64,000 nt of DNA, from the NCBI RefSeq assembly GCF_963855985.1, contig NC_087092.1:15128001-15192000 (forward strand), given 5' to 3'. Numbering within the stretch: position 1 is the first letter of the stretch; each line of letters begins with the position of its first letter. The translations under genes and the position numbers were made by a program. This document shows, piece after piece, positions 1-11,559 of this stretch. The stretch is from Ostrinia nubilalis. Taxonomy: Eukaryota; Arthropoda; Insecta; Lepidoptera; Crambidae. The notes under the pieces are model-generated. The model searched no databases. It was not told the DNA's origin and was given only the letters and a program-made list of their open reading frames with translations.

Positions 1-217
1 TATTGTTGTAGTTAAAACTTAACCCCTTAACTGCCATTGTCTTGTATAACTTTTAATAATTATAGAAATTATTAACATTAATCAGATGCCTATTCTGAGT
101 ATAGTAATTTAAATAATAAAACTAGTAAACTAGAAATATTAATAACAAGTGCCATGAATACTATTATTGTATTAAAGAAATATTTCAAGTAATACTCGTA
201 ATAACAAATTAAACAAC

Positions 218-549
218 TCGTTTAATTAGCTCATTAGTTAATGGTAAGCAAAAAAAATTAAAGGTATCTTAATAACATTGTTTCAAAACTAAGCTAAAAT
301 TAGCGTTTAATTAGTTCATTGTAAGCAAAAAAAATTAAAGGTATCTTAATAACATTGTTTCAAAACTAAATTAGCTAAAATTAGCGTTTAACGGGTTAAT
401 TGTAAACAAAAGGTCAAAGGTCCTACCTATCTTAACAACATTGTCTCAAAACTAAGTTAGCTTATATTAGCGTTTAATTAGTTCATTGTAAGCAAAAAGT
501 TAAGGGTATCTCAATAACATTGTTTCAAGACCAAGTTAGCTAATATTAT
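218..549. repeat. AT-rich tandem repeat, four ~80-87 bp units
   Basis: Four consecutive divergent units begin near 218, 304, 384 and 471. Each starts with a variant of CGTTTAATTAG, continues through TAAGCAAAAA and CTTAATAACATTG, and ends in CTAAAATTAG or similar. Units 1, 2 and 4 are close; unit 3 carries an insertion. The array sits just upstream of a CpG-rich block, an arrangement seen in the U3 part of some LTRs, but no LTR is proven here. Confidence 0.8.
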
Positions 550-716
550 TATAAGTAAATAAGTAATGTTCCGTCATGTTTTACATTTTAATTTTTACTC
601 GCCATGAAGTTACCCAGAAATAACTTATTATTATCATGACCTTTAGTTGTTCTTAAAGAACCTTTATGTACCAGACTTGTGATTTTTCCAGGTAAAAATC
701 TCCAAAACAAGGGAGG

Positions 717-1330
717 ATGTGACGCGCCCCGCGACGCATCGACAGCCCTAGCACCGAGCGCGGAGATTTTGACAACCCTACGGCTGCGCGGCCGCACGCC
801 GCACGGACCGAGCTAATATAAGAGACGGCGGCGACCGCGGGCGCCTAGCATTCGCTCGGGAGCCATCGCAACAGCCAGACGATCGCGCGCGCGTCTAACT
901 TTCTCACGGCTAATTGCGCAAGAGTCCCTAGCGAATAGCTACCCTCACTGTTCCCACTAACCTGGCTCGATAGGACTTTCTGCTCGCGCGGTTTCCGCGA
1001 CACGAGCGAACCATCGCTGCCTGTATTCACATCCAAATCCCTACCGAGTGCATGCTTTACTCAATCCCGACCTGCGGTAGCAATCCCGCTGCCACCCTTC
1101 CTGTAATTCCTCCCCACTCGCCACGTAGGTCCCAAGCCTTTTACCTTTGGTGCACGAATCCCCACTTCGTTAACCTCGGTTACCGATTTGGGAGCGAACC
1201 GTCCTACCCCCCCTAGTTTATAAGTATCCAAACTAACACTCGCTAAACCTCGCACAGGGCGCCGCCCCTCTCGCGGATACGTAAACTAGTTTCGGGACGC
1301 GAACCGGGCGCGTCGCTATCCCTCTTGTCA
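717..1330 (+). promoter_or_regulatory. CpG-rich island with TATA-like core promoter
   Basis: A GC/CpG-rich block contrasts sharply with the AT-rich flanks. A TATA-like AATATAAG lies at about 815-822, with an initiator-like GCATTCGCTC roughly 30 bases downstream on the plus strand. Reading frames here are short and not convincing. AATAAA-type signals follow near 1648 and 1679. It could be a gene promoter or the promoter of a large LTR running from about 4 (TGTTG) to about 1700 (CAACA). I see no target duplication to confirm the LTR. Confidence 0.35.
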
Positions 1331-1959
1331 TAGTAGATTTGCAATTGTAGAATAACTTGTTCATTATTTAAATAATAGTAATTTAGAGTCAGTGAAACTA
1401 GAATAAGTAAACTATTGTGGAACCTGAATTATAAGTGCCATTGTGTTATTGATTGTGCGTTTCCTTGGTCAAATATCCCTGTAGGCATCCTAGATAGGTA
1501 CACATCCCTCATCGCAGAAGGCGAACTGGGACTTAGTACTAAACAGCGGGGTGTCAGACTGAGCTAGCTAAGACGCCCCGTTGCAATGTAATCTCTGAAT
1601 TCAGGGCGTAAATGAATGCGCTGTTAGATAGTTAGAATGCTGTTATAATAAAGTCGGAATGAGAAATAAGTAGTACAATAAAAATTCTCATTGCAACAGT
1701 TAGTTAACCTAGCTTAGAGAATTATGAACGTTTGAGGAAATTTTGAATCTTACTTCTTGAAAGAATAAAAGCTTACGTGATTATCTTATAACGAACTAGG
1801 ATGGATAAATAGGCGTGAAATAACAGAACCCAAAGACTTAACCAGCTTTTTGGTCTCACTATAACCAGTTTATTTCGCAAATAATCGATCATAGGATCAT
1901 TCAGCTCCAAAGATAAACAACTCGGGTTCTAAGAAATACCGGTAATGGTAATAATGGAC

Positions 1960-2281
1960 AAGTTTCCAATTTTTTTTTCTTTTAATAAAACTTGAAAATA
2001 TAAGTAAAACTATTAATAATTGTGAAAGAATCATGAAAATATCTCTACAAATACAAAAGTTACAGGGCCCTAAAATTGCGCATAACAAATATTCGCGCCA
2101 TTTTGATCAGTGTAGTCACGACAGTCATTCGGAGTACAAACAGTAAATTAGTACAAACAGTAACCCCTGGCCCAGTGCTGTTGACAGATCCATTTTTCTT
2201 TAAAATCGAGTAGTTTTAATTTTTCAGTTAGGGTCACTCAATATTCCTTCTTAGTAAAATTGTGTAACCATTTCCAAGACC
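1960..2281 (+). repeat. Older dispersed repeat, left half, split by the LINE
   Basis: About 2020-2060 resembles 14997-15035 (GTGAAAG.ATCATG, then AAATATCTCTACAAATA), and 2215-2245 resembles about 15058-15090 (TTTTTCAG, GTCACT). The repeat resumes after the LINE at 5704 with TGACCATTATATAAAAAG, matching CTGGCCATATACAAAAAG near 15130. The LINE therefore landed inside a diverged member of this Lepidoptera-type family. Confidence 0.6.
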
Positions 2282-5200
2282 TTTTTTTTTTTTTTTTTTT
2301 TTTTGTACGTGGAAAAAATGCATAAAACTGCATACCCGCCGCTGTGGCCAGGCGACGGGTTATGTGGGGCTCTCCATGCCAGAAGGGCAAGGCCTACCCA
2401 CTAAAACAACCACGAATGTCCTTCTTTCTGGGCATAGGGGAAATGCCGGTATAGCGAACCTTGTCCCGATTTCCGCCTATGCCCAGTTTGTCCAGCAGTG
2501 CGGACCCACCTTTTGTGCCACGGACATCGAGTGCGCTTTCGCGCATACTATGTACAGAACTATACAAACATACAGAATATATTTACAATAAGATATTATT
2601 TACAATAACAATTATTTACAATAAGATCCAGTCAACAGGTGTAAAGAGCCTGTCGACTGGCGCTCATCAGTCCTCTCCTATTTAACTATCAGAGACGGCG
2701 CGCAAAAGCCCGCCGCCTCTGGCCCACCCTCTTGCGGCGTATGGGATCGGCAGAGGGATCCTCCTCCCTTTCCCGTTCCGCCGCCTCCTTTGTGGCAATC
2801 ACAGCTTCGCAGAAAGCCTTGACCGCGTCCCATCCTGGTTTGCTGCCAACCATGGCCTTGATCATTGCCGGCAGTGTAATGTCCAATCCGATTGCCGCTT
2901 GGAGTCTGGCTCGTTGCGGCGCCCACGCGGTGCACACCTCAAGCGTGTGCTCCGCCGTATCTACCGGGTCATCGCAGTGGTGACACGCGGTGGTCCTCTC
3001 GCGACCGATGCGGTGCAGGTATTTCCCGAAGCAGCCATGTCCGGTCAGTACCTGCACCATCCGGTAAGTGAGAGGACCCTCTCGTGCCTCCAGCCATTGT
3101 CTTAAACAGGGCTGCAATGCGGTGACTGTGCGGTGTCCTGCGCTAGGCTCTGCTAGCCAGTCTGCCCACTCATCGATGATTGCTTCGCGCGCCTCCTCAC
3201 GCCAGTGCTCGACCTCGCGAGGTGCTGGAGGGTTACCGCTGCTCCTCGCGGCAGCGGTTCGGTGGTATACCTCTGCCAGCACCTCTGCCTCTAGCTCCCA
3301 CGGGGGAGTACCTGCCAGTGCACACGCAGCCTCACGGGAGACCGTGTTGTATGCGCGTACTAATCTTTTGGCCATAATGCGTTGTGGCCTCCTCAGAGCC
3401 GAGATGTTTTCCCTTCCTAGGGCGTCTACCCACATGGGTGCTCCGTACAGGGCCATAGATCTTACGACCCCTGCAAATAGACGGCGGCATCCCATGTGTG
3501 GGCCTCTCAAATTGGGCATAATCCGGCATAAAGCCCCAGACACTCTAACTAACTTCGGGGACAGAACCTTGAAGTGAGCCTTAAAGTTCCACCGGCTGTC
3601 GAGTATCAATCCAAGGTATTTCATGGTAGACTCGACAGCGATGGAGATGCCACCTACGACAATCTCTGACCCTACTGGGGGCCTTTTGCGTGGCCCATGG
3701 AAGCAGATGGCCTCTGACTTGTGCAAGGCCACCGTGAGACCAAGGCGTCTGATACGTCCGACGACTTCCGCTACTCCTGCCGTTGCGCGAATCGCCGCTT
3801 CCCTATAGGTCTTATCTTTGGCTATAACTAACGTGTCGTCTGCATAGCAGACGATCTTGATGCCGGGCAGCTGATTTCCTCTGATGGCCCAGTCATAGCC
3901 GATATTCCACAGGAGCGGCCCTAGAACCGACCCCTGTGGAACACCGCACTCTACTGGCCTTCGGCCCCACCCGTCAGCCGTCGGAAAGATCACCTCTCTG
4001 TCTGCTAAGTAGGCCCGGATAATGTTTTGTAAGTATTGAGGGACCCTATGGTGCTTCAGAGCCTCCTCTATGCAACTGTGGGGGATACTATTAAAAGCAT
4101 TGGCGATGTCCAACGATACCGCCACAACGCTGCCCCCTCTAGCCACCTCTCGCTCGGCGACATTCTTAACTTCGGCTATGGCGTCCACTGTGGACCTGCC
4201 ATGCCGAAATCCGTACTGGTTTGTGGCCAGATTTGGCCCTATCTCTTCCAAATGCCTGATGAGACGGACAGCAATGACCCGCTCGAAGAGCTTTGCCGCC
4301 TCATCCAACAGGACAATGGGTCGATACGCCGACGGGGAGTCCGTAGGCCGACCCTCTTTCTTTAGGAGGACGAGCTTTCCTATCTTCCATTGTAGTGGAA
4401 AAATTCCTCGGCTCAGGCAAGCCGTCAGCAGCGCTCGAAACCGCGGCTCCAGCCCGTTTTTTAGGGCGAGCACGAGGGCCTTCCCTGGCACTCCATCCGG
4501 TCCAGGAGCGGTTTTCTTTGCCTGAAGGCGCAGAATCGCCCCTCCTAGTTCTCCCTCTGTGACGTCAGGGGCTTCACCCGTATCTGCCTCAGCCGCACTG
4601 TACCTTACCGGCGGCGTGAAATCCGGTCTTGCTGGAAAAAGGGCCTGAACGACAGCACCAAGAAGGCCAGGGTCCATACTGGTAGTTATTGGAGGAGCCC
4701 ATGGACGAAGTTTACTCATGACGAGCTTATAGGGCCTCCCCCATGGATCCTGTTTCAGGGTGGAGAGGAGCTCCTCCCAGGCGGCGTTTTTAGCCTCCCC
4801 TATCGCACCCCGCAGCTCCTTTTTGGCACTTTGGTACAATCCGTACAGCGGGGCGTCCTGCGTCTCGTCTCTGCGTTGTCTTCGACGGTGTCTAGAGTAA
4901 CGGCGTCTGGCCGTGACACAAGCCTCCCTTAGTTGAGCCAGCTCAGGGGACCACCAGTACACGCCTGTGCGTGACGGCAACTTCCCTACTCTGGGCATTG
5001 CCGCATCGCACACGCGTGACATGGCCTCACGGAGCCAATTGACTTCGCTGCTGGGCTCAGCTGCGTCCGACCACGGCGACCAACTTTCTATCAGTGACGC
5101 AACTGCTAAGGTGTCTCTGTCCAGTTTCTTCAGAGCCCATCGTGGACCCGTCGTCTCTGGGGAACGGTTCGAATAGCTCGGGACGGTGAACCGGAGGGGG

Positions 5201-5688
5201 GAAATGTCGAAGCATATGTACCTATGATCCGACAAAGTCTCGACCTCCTCCAGCACCTCCCAGTTCTGTACCCGGCTCGCCAGGGCGGGAGTTGCGAACG
5301 TGATGTCCACAACTGAGCCACCCTGCATCCGCACGCACGTGTTGACCGTTCCCCTGTTTACAATCACCAGGCCGTTTGACATGAGCCATTCCTCTAGTAG
5401 CTCGCCTCTTACATCCGTTATTCGGGATCCCCAGGCCGTAGATTTGGCATTAAGGTCACCCATTACTACAGTATGATGTGGGCAGCCCCAGCCAGATGTA
5501 AGGGATCCTATCTCTGCTAAGAATATTTCGAATTCCGCGATAGAGCGGTTCGGTGAAAAATATCCTCCTATTACAACGATGTCTCCAACCAGGACGGCAA
5601 CACATCCACGACCTCTTCGAACTTTTTTGAAAGGGCCAGAGTTGGCTGCCGTGTTAGTAATGACTACTACCTTCTCGTCGGTGTCGCC
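2282..5688 (-). mobile_element. R1-like non-LTR retrotransposon, 5'-truncated, recent
   Basis: Read on the minus strand, the element starts inside its endonuclease domain, runs through a full reverse transcriptase frame, has a 3' UTR (2305-2688) and ends in a poly(A) of about 23 (poly-T at 2282-2304). Perfect 15-bp target duplications ACCATTTCCAAGACC flank it at 2267-2281 and 5689-5703, which fixes both ends. The 5' truncation, poly(A) and target duplication are the standard products of target-primed reverse transcription. The intact frame and identical duplications suggest a young insertion. Confidence 0.95.
2689..5688 (-). CDS. LINE ORF2: endonuclease (partial) plus reverse transcriptase, R1-like
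   Basis: The frame is open from the first base of the element (5688) to the stop at 2689: 999 residues without a break. No native start remains because the 5' end is truncated; the first internal ATG is at 5463. In order it shows the C-terminal part of an apurinic-type endonuclease (GDLNAK about residue 77, SDH about 153-155), a reverse transcriptase (APGPDG about 394, NQYGFR about 490, GVPQGS about 582, catalytic YADD about 615-618), and a C-terminal C-X2-C-X8-H-X4-C knuckle at about 902-919, followed by a basic tail. The endonuclease-RT-CCHC order fits the R1/I group, and the sequence reads most like R1-clade elements of insects; the clade is an inference. The enzyme nicks target DNA and copies its own RNA at the nick. 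Lacking the N-terminal endonuclease and ORF1, this copy is probably not autonomous. Confidence 0.93.
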   Translation of the reverse strand, partial: GDTDEKVVVITNTAANSGPFKKVRRGRGCVAVLVGDIVVIGGYFSPNRSIAEFEIFLAEIGSLTSGWGCPHHTVVMGDLNAKSTAWGSRITDVRGELLEEWLMSNGLVIVNRGTVNTCVRMQGGSVVDITFATPALASRVQNWEVLEEVETLSDHRYICFDISPLRFTVPSYSNRSPETTGPRWALKKLDRDTLAVASLIESWSPWSDAAEPSSEVNWLREAMSRVCDAAMPRVGKLPSRTGVYWWSPELAQLREACVTARRRYSRHRRRQRRDETQDAPLYGLYQSAKKELRGAIGEAKNAAWEELLSTLKQDPWGRPYKLVMSKLRPWAPPITTSMDPGLLGAVVQALFPARPDFTPPVRYSAAEADTGEAPDVTEGELGGAILRLQAKKTAPGPDGVPGKALVLALKNGLEPRFRALLTACLSRGIFPLQWKIGKLVLLKKEGRPTDSPSAYRPIVLLDEAAKLFERVIAVRLIRHLEEIGPNLATNQYGFRHGRSTVDAIAEVKNVAEREVARGGSVVAVSLDIANAFNSIPHSCIEEALKHHRVPQYLQNIIRAYLADREVIFPTADGWGRRPVECGVPQGSVLGPLLWNIGYDWAIRGNQLPGIKIVCYADDTLVIAKDKTYREAAIRATAGVAEVVGRIRRLGLTVALHKSEAICFHGPRKRPPVGSEIVVGGISIAVESTMKYLGLILDSRWNFKAHFKVLSPKLVRVSGALCRIMPNLRGPHMGCRRLFAGVVRSMALYGAPMWVDALGRENISALRRPQRIMAKRLVRAYNTVSREAACALAGTPPWELEAEVLAEVYHRTAAARSSGNPPAPREVEHWREEAREAIIDEWADWLAEPSAGHRTVTALQPCLRQWLEAREGPLTYRMVQVLTGHGCFGKYLHRIGRERTTACHHCDDPVDTAEHTLEVCTAWAPQRARLQAAIGLDITLPAMIKAMVGSKPGWDAVKAFCEAVIATKEAAEREREEDPSADPIRRKRVGQRRRAFARRL

Positions 5689-5703
5689 ACCATTTCCAAG
5701 ACC

Positions 5704-8304
5704 TGACCATTATATAAAAAGAAAAAGACTTCGACATTATAATATCATTCTTGACAATGCGTTAGGGGTGATAAGCATTGTGATTGAAATTTGAACAGGT
5801 GGCCTGACGTCACGGCACCGCCTACGTTTAAGTTCCACGCGAAAATATGGAGGTAATTTAAACAATTACTTTCTCAACCATTTCTTGATGGATTTCAAAA
5901 ATAACTTCACGGGATTTTTAGTTTTGGTCTATATTTTAATCTCATTCAGTGAAATCTAATGTTTTCAACATCATGAAACTTCTCCACTATACTCTGTGGT
6001 ATGTTTTAACAGCCGCTTGTTAGATATAGCCTATGCAATTGAATAGATAGATAGCCTGTGAGTTTCACTCCTATTCCTTCAATTTCTAACACTAACCGTG
6101 TTGAAAATGACTCTGGAGAAAAATCATAAGGAGTCATAAATAATAAGAAAAAAAAAATAGATTCCATGAGACTGTTTTGTTAAATGGAAAATCCATAAAC
6201 GCGTGCTTAAATTTTTGTGATGAAAGCACTGTTGTTTGACTAAACATTTTAATTAAAAGATTTGGTCAATTATATTATCGTTCTTACCTCTGGAATGAGC
6301 TAATATTATAAGCATGAATGTTGATAAGATTGACGTTGTTGCAGTGTTAGTGATCAATGATGTATAAGTATATGCAGACCACTGACAATAGTCGGAACTG
6401 CCGTTTTCCCACGATTTTGAAGGATAGTTCTAACATTCTACTAATTCTAGTTTTACCGAGAATAGTTAATACACAACGGCTGAGGAGAAGTCGTTGTTAG
6501 TTATGTCTCCTAAACCAAAAACACTTCAGGCAAATATTTTTATAGCTAGAACAATGTCATATATTATTATGGTAAGTAACACACACACTGTCACTATCGT
6601 AGATGCATTTTGTGAGGGCCGTTCTTTAACTGAAAACAAAAAGCACAAAGCTTCTGTTAAAGTTTGTTGGTCCCTATAAAGTAACTGAAATTTTAGGAAA
6701 CGATAAGATTGCTGGTGTTTCAAGTTTTTAAAAAAAAGCGGGTAAAACTTAGACGACTGCAATGTGAATGCGACCGACAAATTTTGAGCTTAAATTCATG
6801 TGGAGGCCTTAGAAAAACATAATTCTAGTGAAAGTCGCTTACATTGATAAATAATTAACAGTATACTCTTTGAGTAGGCATATGCTCTCTGTAGGCAATA
6901 AAAGTTAATAAGTAATAGACATTAATAAGAAAGTCAGTGTGTATAGATCGCTGTACACAACCAGGTGTGCATAGTATCTAAGTTACTCGGGACTAGTTTT
7001 TAAGGTCTCTAATGTACAATAAATAAAATTCAGGATATGTTTTTTTTAAACATTATTTGCACACGATCTATATCTATCTGATCTATTATTTGCAAGTTGT
7101 CAAAAGTTGTTTAAATACGATTCGTATTGTTTCACAAATTATTAGTAATGATTTTAGAATATCTTTATTAGACGTGAATACCAGGCCGAATGTAATGATT
7201 TTATATTATTTTATGAGACGTGTATGCCAGGAGGCATCACGGTGACGGATGGCCGAATGTAATGATTTTAGAATGTATATTGTATTTTATACGATTGGTT
7301 GCTTATGTTATTGTAACAATTTTGGTAGAATTTTAAAACCCATTAATAAATTTAAATACTTTATTTGACTACTTCCTGGACATGTTACAGATATTAGAAT
7401 GATTTTGGGCATTAATTTTGTATTGTATTCGATTATCTCATATTCATTGTATAATGTAATTATTTTAGAATTTTTATTGTATACAATTTGGTATTTTAGA
7501 AATAAAATTAACTAAATTCATAATTAGGTATTGCACTTGACTACTTCCGGGGCATGCCATCGATAAGTCGTTTTGAGCGGGTTGACGTTGACGATTGGAA
7601 GGGGAAGTTACCTTATCGCTGGCATGCTACCGACAGGCAGTTCGATTTGGGCTTTCAAACAAGATGTACTTATTAGTAAGAAGTAATGTTGAAATAATTA
7701 TTGTGTATATCAGTGGTGTAGAAATACATACTTGAACAAGTCTTCGATTGGTTTCCTTTTACATGAGTAAAACAAACTTTGAAAAGAAATTGATGCGTTT
7801 ATTGTTTTTAAATAACATTGCCTCTTTTCTCCATAAAGGTCTCCAGATTTTTTTTCTGAATTCTCAAACAAATGGATTTCTAAACTTTATAACGCTTTTA
7901 AAACAGAATACTTGAATAGATTTGAGTCGGCTATTGATCTAATTAAGTCTTGAACTTCTATTACTCTTCAGTTTACCGTTTAAAATTTGTTCGTGTTGTA
8001 AGTGACGTATCAAAAAATTTCTTTTGCATTTGTTAGAAACGTCTTATCTCCCAAATCCAGCGAAGCCAATTTACGATAAAGATCCCCAATAATAAGCACC
8101 TCCGTTGTTAAGGATGATCTACATAGTGAGGAACTAAGTAACATTATTTTTACGTCATTACACTCATAGCTGTATGTAAATGTAGTAGGTACTTACTCCT
8201 AAACGTGACTACGAATGTAATAAATATGAATATGAATAAATTAATTCGCAACAACTTTGTTTTCCATTTATACATTTACATATGTTACGAGTATAGTCAA
8301 ATCT
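5704..8304. other. No gene seen; unique AT-rich DNA
   Basis: The first ~60 bases are the right half of the split repeat. After that the sequence is AT-rich with only short, low-complexity frames. Around 7140-7560 a phrase like GAATGTAATGATTTTA recurs three times with degenerate spacing, and GACTACTTCC.GG.CATG occurs twice (about 7369 and 7540). I could not assign these to an element. Confidence 0.5.
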
Positions 8305-9070
8305 CGAAGCTCAGGCGCTCCTAGGTTTGACTAGTCAATCCTCAGGTTTGACTTGAAGTCTTAGTCAAAGCCCAAACATTTCGGCCTTTGACTAAATAAT
8401 GTTAGTCAAACCTAGGAGAAACTAATTTGGTCAGTCATAGGTACGTCGAAACTCAATTTAATGAAATCGGGGTTTGACTAGTCAAACCTCAATTAAGAAA
8501 TTAACTAACTATGTACTTCATTCTGATATCGAAGTTTACTGTCGGTTTTATCGTGCACGCGCATCTCTTTAGGTGAAGGTACCAGTAACTAAACTTATTT
8601 ACTGCAAGCGTGATTTTTTGCCGTTTTTTGCTCAATTAATTACGGCAATAGGTGAAAGCTTGAAATATTCATAAATATTCAGTTGCATATTTACTTAAAA
8701 ATAAATCATTAAATTAAAATAAAATAAATATTTAGGGGGGGGGGGGGGGCTCCTATACAACAATAAAAGAGTCGTACGGAACCCTTCGTGCGTGAATCCG
8801 ACTCGAACTTGGTGGGTTTACTATAATTGCTACCGGCCTCTGTAACGCCGCGTCTACTTTTGACCGAGTCTATCAGTCGCTTCTAGGATTGACTAGGCAA
8901 AACCCGAAACAGATTATTTTCATTTCGACGTTTGACTGAACAGATAGGAACTCCTAGGTTTGACTTAGTCAAAGGCCGAAATAGGAATTTATTTCGGGGT
9001 TGGCCCGAAAGCCTTGGTCAAACCTAGGATAGACCAGTCATTCCGCCAAGAGACTGCATATCGACCTTTG
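8305..9070. repeat. Region dense in (T)TTGACTAGTCAA(A)-type inverted motifs
   Basis: Variants of CTAGGTTTGACT and its complement AGTCAAACCTAG occur at least eight times in two clusters (about 8316-8490 and 8880-9065), in both orientations. The outer pair near 8316 and 9037 is inverted, so the block may be a foldback or MITE-like element. No clean target duplication was found. Confidence 0.55.
8735..8749 (+). repeat. Homopolymer of 15 G
   Basis: An uninterrupted run of 15 G (C on the other strand) in an otherwise AT-rich stretch, lying between the two clusters of TTTGACT motifs. It could form G-quadruplex structures and is prone to length error in assemblies. Confidence 0.9.
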
Positions 9071-9582
9071 ACTATGACACATACAAGAAATGTGACATAT
9101 CTACATAAAAAGTTGCTCTACCATTATCATTTAAGCATTCTTAGGCAATCATAAACACATCCTTGTTCTGTTTGAATCACATTATAGTTTGGAGATGAAC
9201 CTTAGAGAATATTATATTGTAGTATTAATCTCTTAATATTTTGAATACCTTATTATTATATTTATATTTAGGCCCCTATTAGGGTACTTCAACATATTCA
9301 TCCGAAAATATATTGCCACACCACCACTTTGAGGCAACATATTAGCTGGCTAAATTCTTGGGACACATGGGTTATTAACTGAACATAACTCAAGCACGCG
9401 GCGGCTTATGAATCATTCACACAACGCACTTAACTGTACACTGTATTGATGTGAACACACCTTTAATCTGATGTCAAGCGAAAAATGGAATCAGCCACCG
9501 TTTCCACAGCAGACGAATGAATATGTGATTGATGATACAAGTGACTTTAGCGAACAAAAACACCTAATATTTAGGGCGGGGA

Positions 9583-9935
9583 TAGGGTTGCCAGGTGTCC
9601 GGTTTTAGCCGGACATGTACTTGGCTTTTTACGGTTTTGTCAATGTATTCAACCGGACAGGCCGGAAATATTGTTAAATAATATAAAATATTGTCTTGTC
9701 CGGCCTGTCCGGCTTTTGTTAGGCTTTTTATGTGGCTGCCGCGCCAGTCGAAAGTCGAGCCACAGAATAATATCAAGCGCTCGCATCAGGGTGTTGGGCA
9801 ACCGATGATGATAATATACTCACTCGTGACTCTCCGTGAGCTAAGCACCCGTGACATGTCCGGCTTTTAAGGTTAAATGTCCGACCAAATGAAGCACAGA
9901 GTCCGGCTTTTGTGTTTTTGGACCTGGCAACCCTA
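9583..9935. mobile_element. hAT-like non-autonomous element, 353 bp
   Basis: Terminal inverted repeats read TAGGGTTGCCAGGT at the left and ACCTGGCAACCCTA at the right. Flanking octamers GGCGGGGA (9575-9582) and GGCGGTGA (9936-9943) match at 7 of 8, as for the 8-bp duplications of hAT transposons. Inside, GTCCGG and its complement recur. There is no transposase frame. Confidence 0.75.
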
Positions 9936-9943
9936 GGCGGTGA

Positions 9944-11326
9944 AGACCTAATCGACACGGGAACCACCTTACCTACATTGGTTAATCAAGTAGAAAGCTA
10001 ATCTAATACCAATGTGCTAAGGCTCGAATTCACCGAAAGATTAAAGATGAAACTCGATTATAGGATAACAGTGGATAATGAGTGTCGAATTGCAAAACAT
10101 TTAAAAAGTTATATATAAGACGATTTATTCCATGAAGGTCTTAATTTTAGGGGTTCCTGTAGCAAGAAAATATCATAGAAACTCTCGATTTGATAATAAT
10201 GTTCAGATGGGACACAAATTGAAAATTCCCTGTTTATTTATTGTCCGTTTACGCTCTCATTGTCCGTAAAGAAATATAATTTCGTGCTTCGGGGGTCACC
10301 TTAATTCGTTTCGATCCAATTCAGCCACGTCAGATGCCTGTAACGGTTCGTAAAGTTAAGTGCTAGGGATGTGACGTCATTGTTGCAACTCACATGAGTC
10401 AAGAAGATTCCTGGCCGAAGTCTTAGCCTAGGCGCAGACCACCAACTTTTAGTTGGACATAGTTGAGCCCGATTCTAATTTGAATGAAGAATGGTATCGG
10501 CCGATTCATCATACAAATTTTAAATCGATCCAATTATCGGCCAACTAAAAGTCGGTGGTCTGCGCCTATGCTTAATTAAGTTGAGCAAATTAATGTTAGG
10601 GTTACCAAAATCTAAAAATAATAATAGGTTACATTACAAACATACCACATCTTTTGAAACTTAGCTCTTCTTATATCTGTCGCTTGATGTGTAGTTTTTA
10701 AATATAACATTCGTTGCCTATTAAGTAGGTATGTTTTGCTAATAAATATGTTTATTTGTTTTTAATAGCTGTGAATTCTGTAACAACATAAAAACAAAAT
10801 GAACCCGGAAAGCCTTCTGGATCGTGATTAATTTAAACATGAAAGTAAAGCGCTTAACATTTTGTGTATTTGTGTCCTTATTTACGAGTACTTAATATGA
10901 AAACGTGTGAGAAAGCTTTACAAGGATAAGGAAAATCAAGCAAATTCAAGCAATAAAAATAACTGGCACTAAATAATTGTTTTTATTTTAAAAAGTAATT
11001 CAAGTCACTCAACTCAAATAACTGACACGTTGTAAATGTTGCTTTGTAATTTAAAAAGTAAATTAGCCAAGTCAATCGCCTCTTTCTTCTTTGATTGATA
11101 CTGGAATACAGGTGTCAGTGAACTTTCTGCTTGGACTCCTTGCCATACCTTTACTGAAACTCTAGGGAAAGAAGGGATTTCATATCAATTATTTATTTAT
11201 TTTATTTGGTTTACCAGAAATTGTTACATTGATGCTTACACAGTATACATACAGCCATAGTGGTAATAACTAAATGCACAATTAATTTAAGGTAAACACC
11301 GCATGCAATATATTAGTAACATCCCA
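9944..11326. other. No gene seen apart from the MITE at 10426-10571
   Basis: AT-rich DNA with no frame resembling a protein and no other inverted ends that I could pair. Confidence 0.5.
10426..10571. mobile_element. MITE with TAGGCGCAGACCACC termini
   Basis: The inverted ends carry TAGGCGCAGACCACC and GGTGGTCTGCGCCTA and continue into ACTTTTAGTTGG and CCAACTAAAAGT. TTA flanks it on both sides (10423-10425, 10572-10574), consistent with the 3-bp duplication of PIF/Harbinger elements. A shorter relative is at 58196-58293 and a decayed one near 42900-43055. Confidence 0.75.
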
Positions 11327-11559
11327 TCCCAACTAATATTATAAATGCGAAAGTAACTCTGTCTGTCTGTCTGTCTGTTACGCTTTCCCGCTTAAACCTC
11401 GCAACCGATTTTGATGAAATTTGGCATAGAGATAGTTTGAGTCCCGGGAAAGAACATAGGATAGTTTTTATCCCGGTTTTTGAAACAGGGACGCGCGCGA
11501 TAAAGTTTTTCTGTGACAGACAAAATTCCACGCGGGCGAAGCCGCGGGCGGAAAGCTAG
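11327..11559 (+). mobile_element. Non-autonomous Helitron, Lep1-like
   Basis: It begins TCCCAACTAATATTATAAAT and ends in a GC-rich hairpin-forming stretch (CGCGGGCGAAGCCGCGGGCG) followed by CTAG. It lies between A (11326) and T (11560), the Helitron target rule. A CTGT tetranucleotide run follows the 5' end. This arrangement is known for Lep1-type Helitrons of Lepidoptera. There is no coding capacity. Confidence 0.85.

Noticed and set aside
4..1700. Confident call of a solo LTR
   Set aside because: The left edge is at the window boundary and no matching target duplication is visible.
8305..9070. CRISPR-like array
   Set aside because: The motifs are irregularly spaced, occur in both orientations and lie in a eukaryotic genome.
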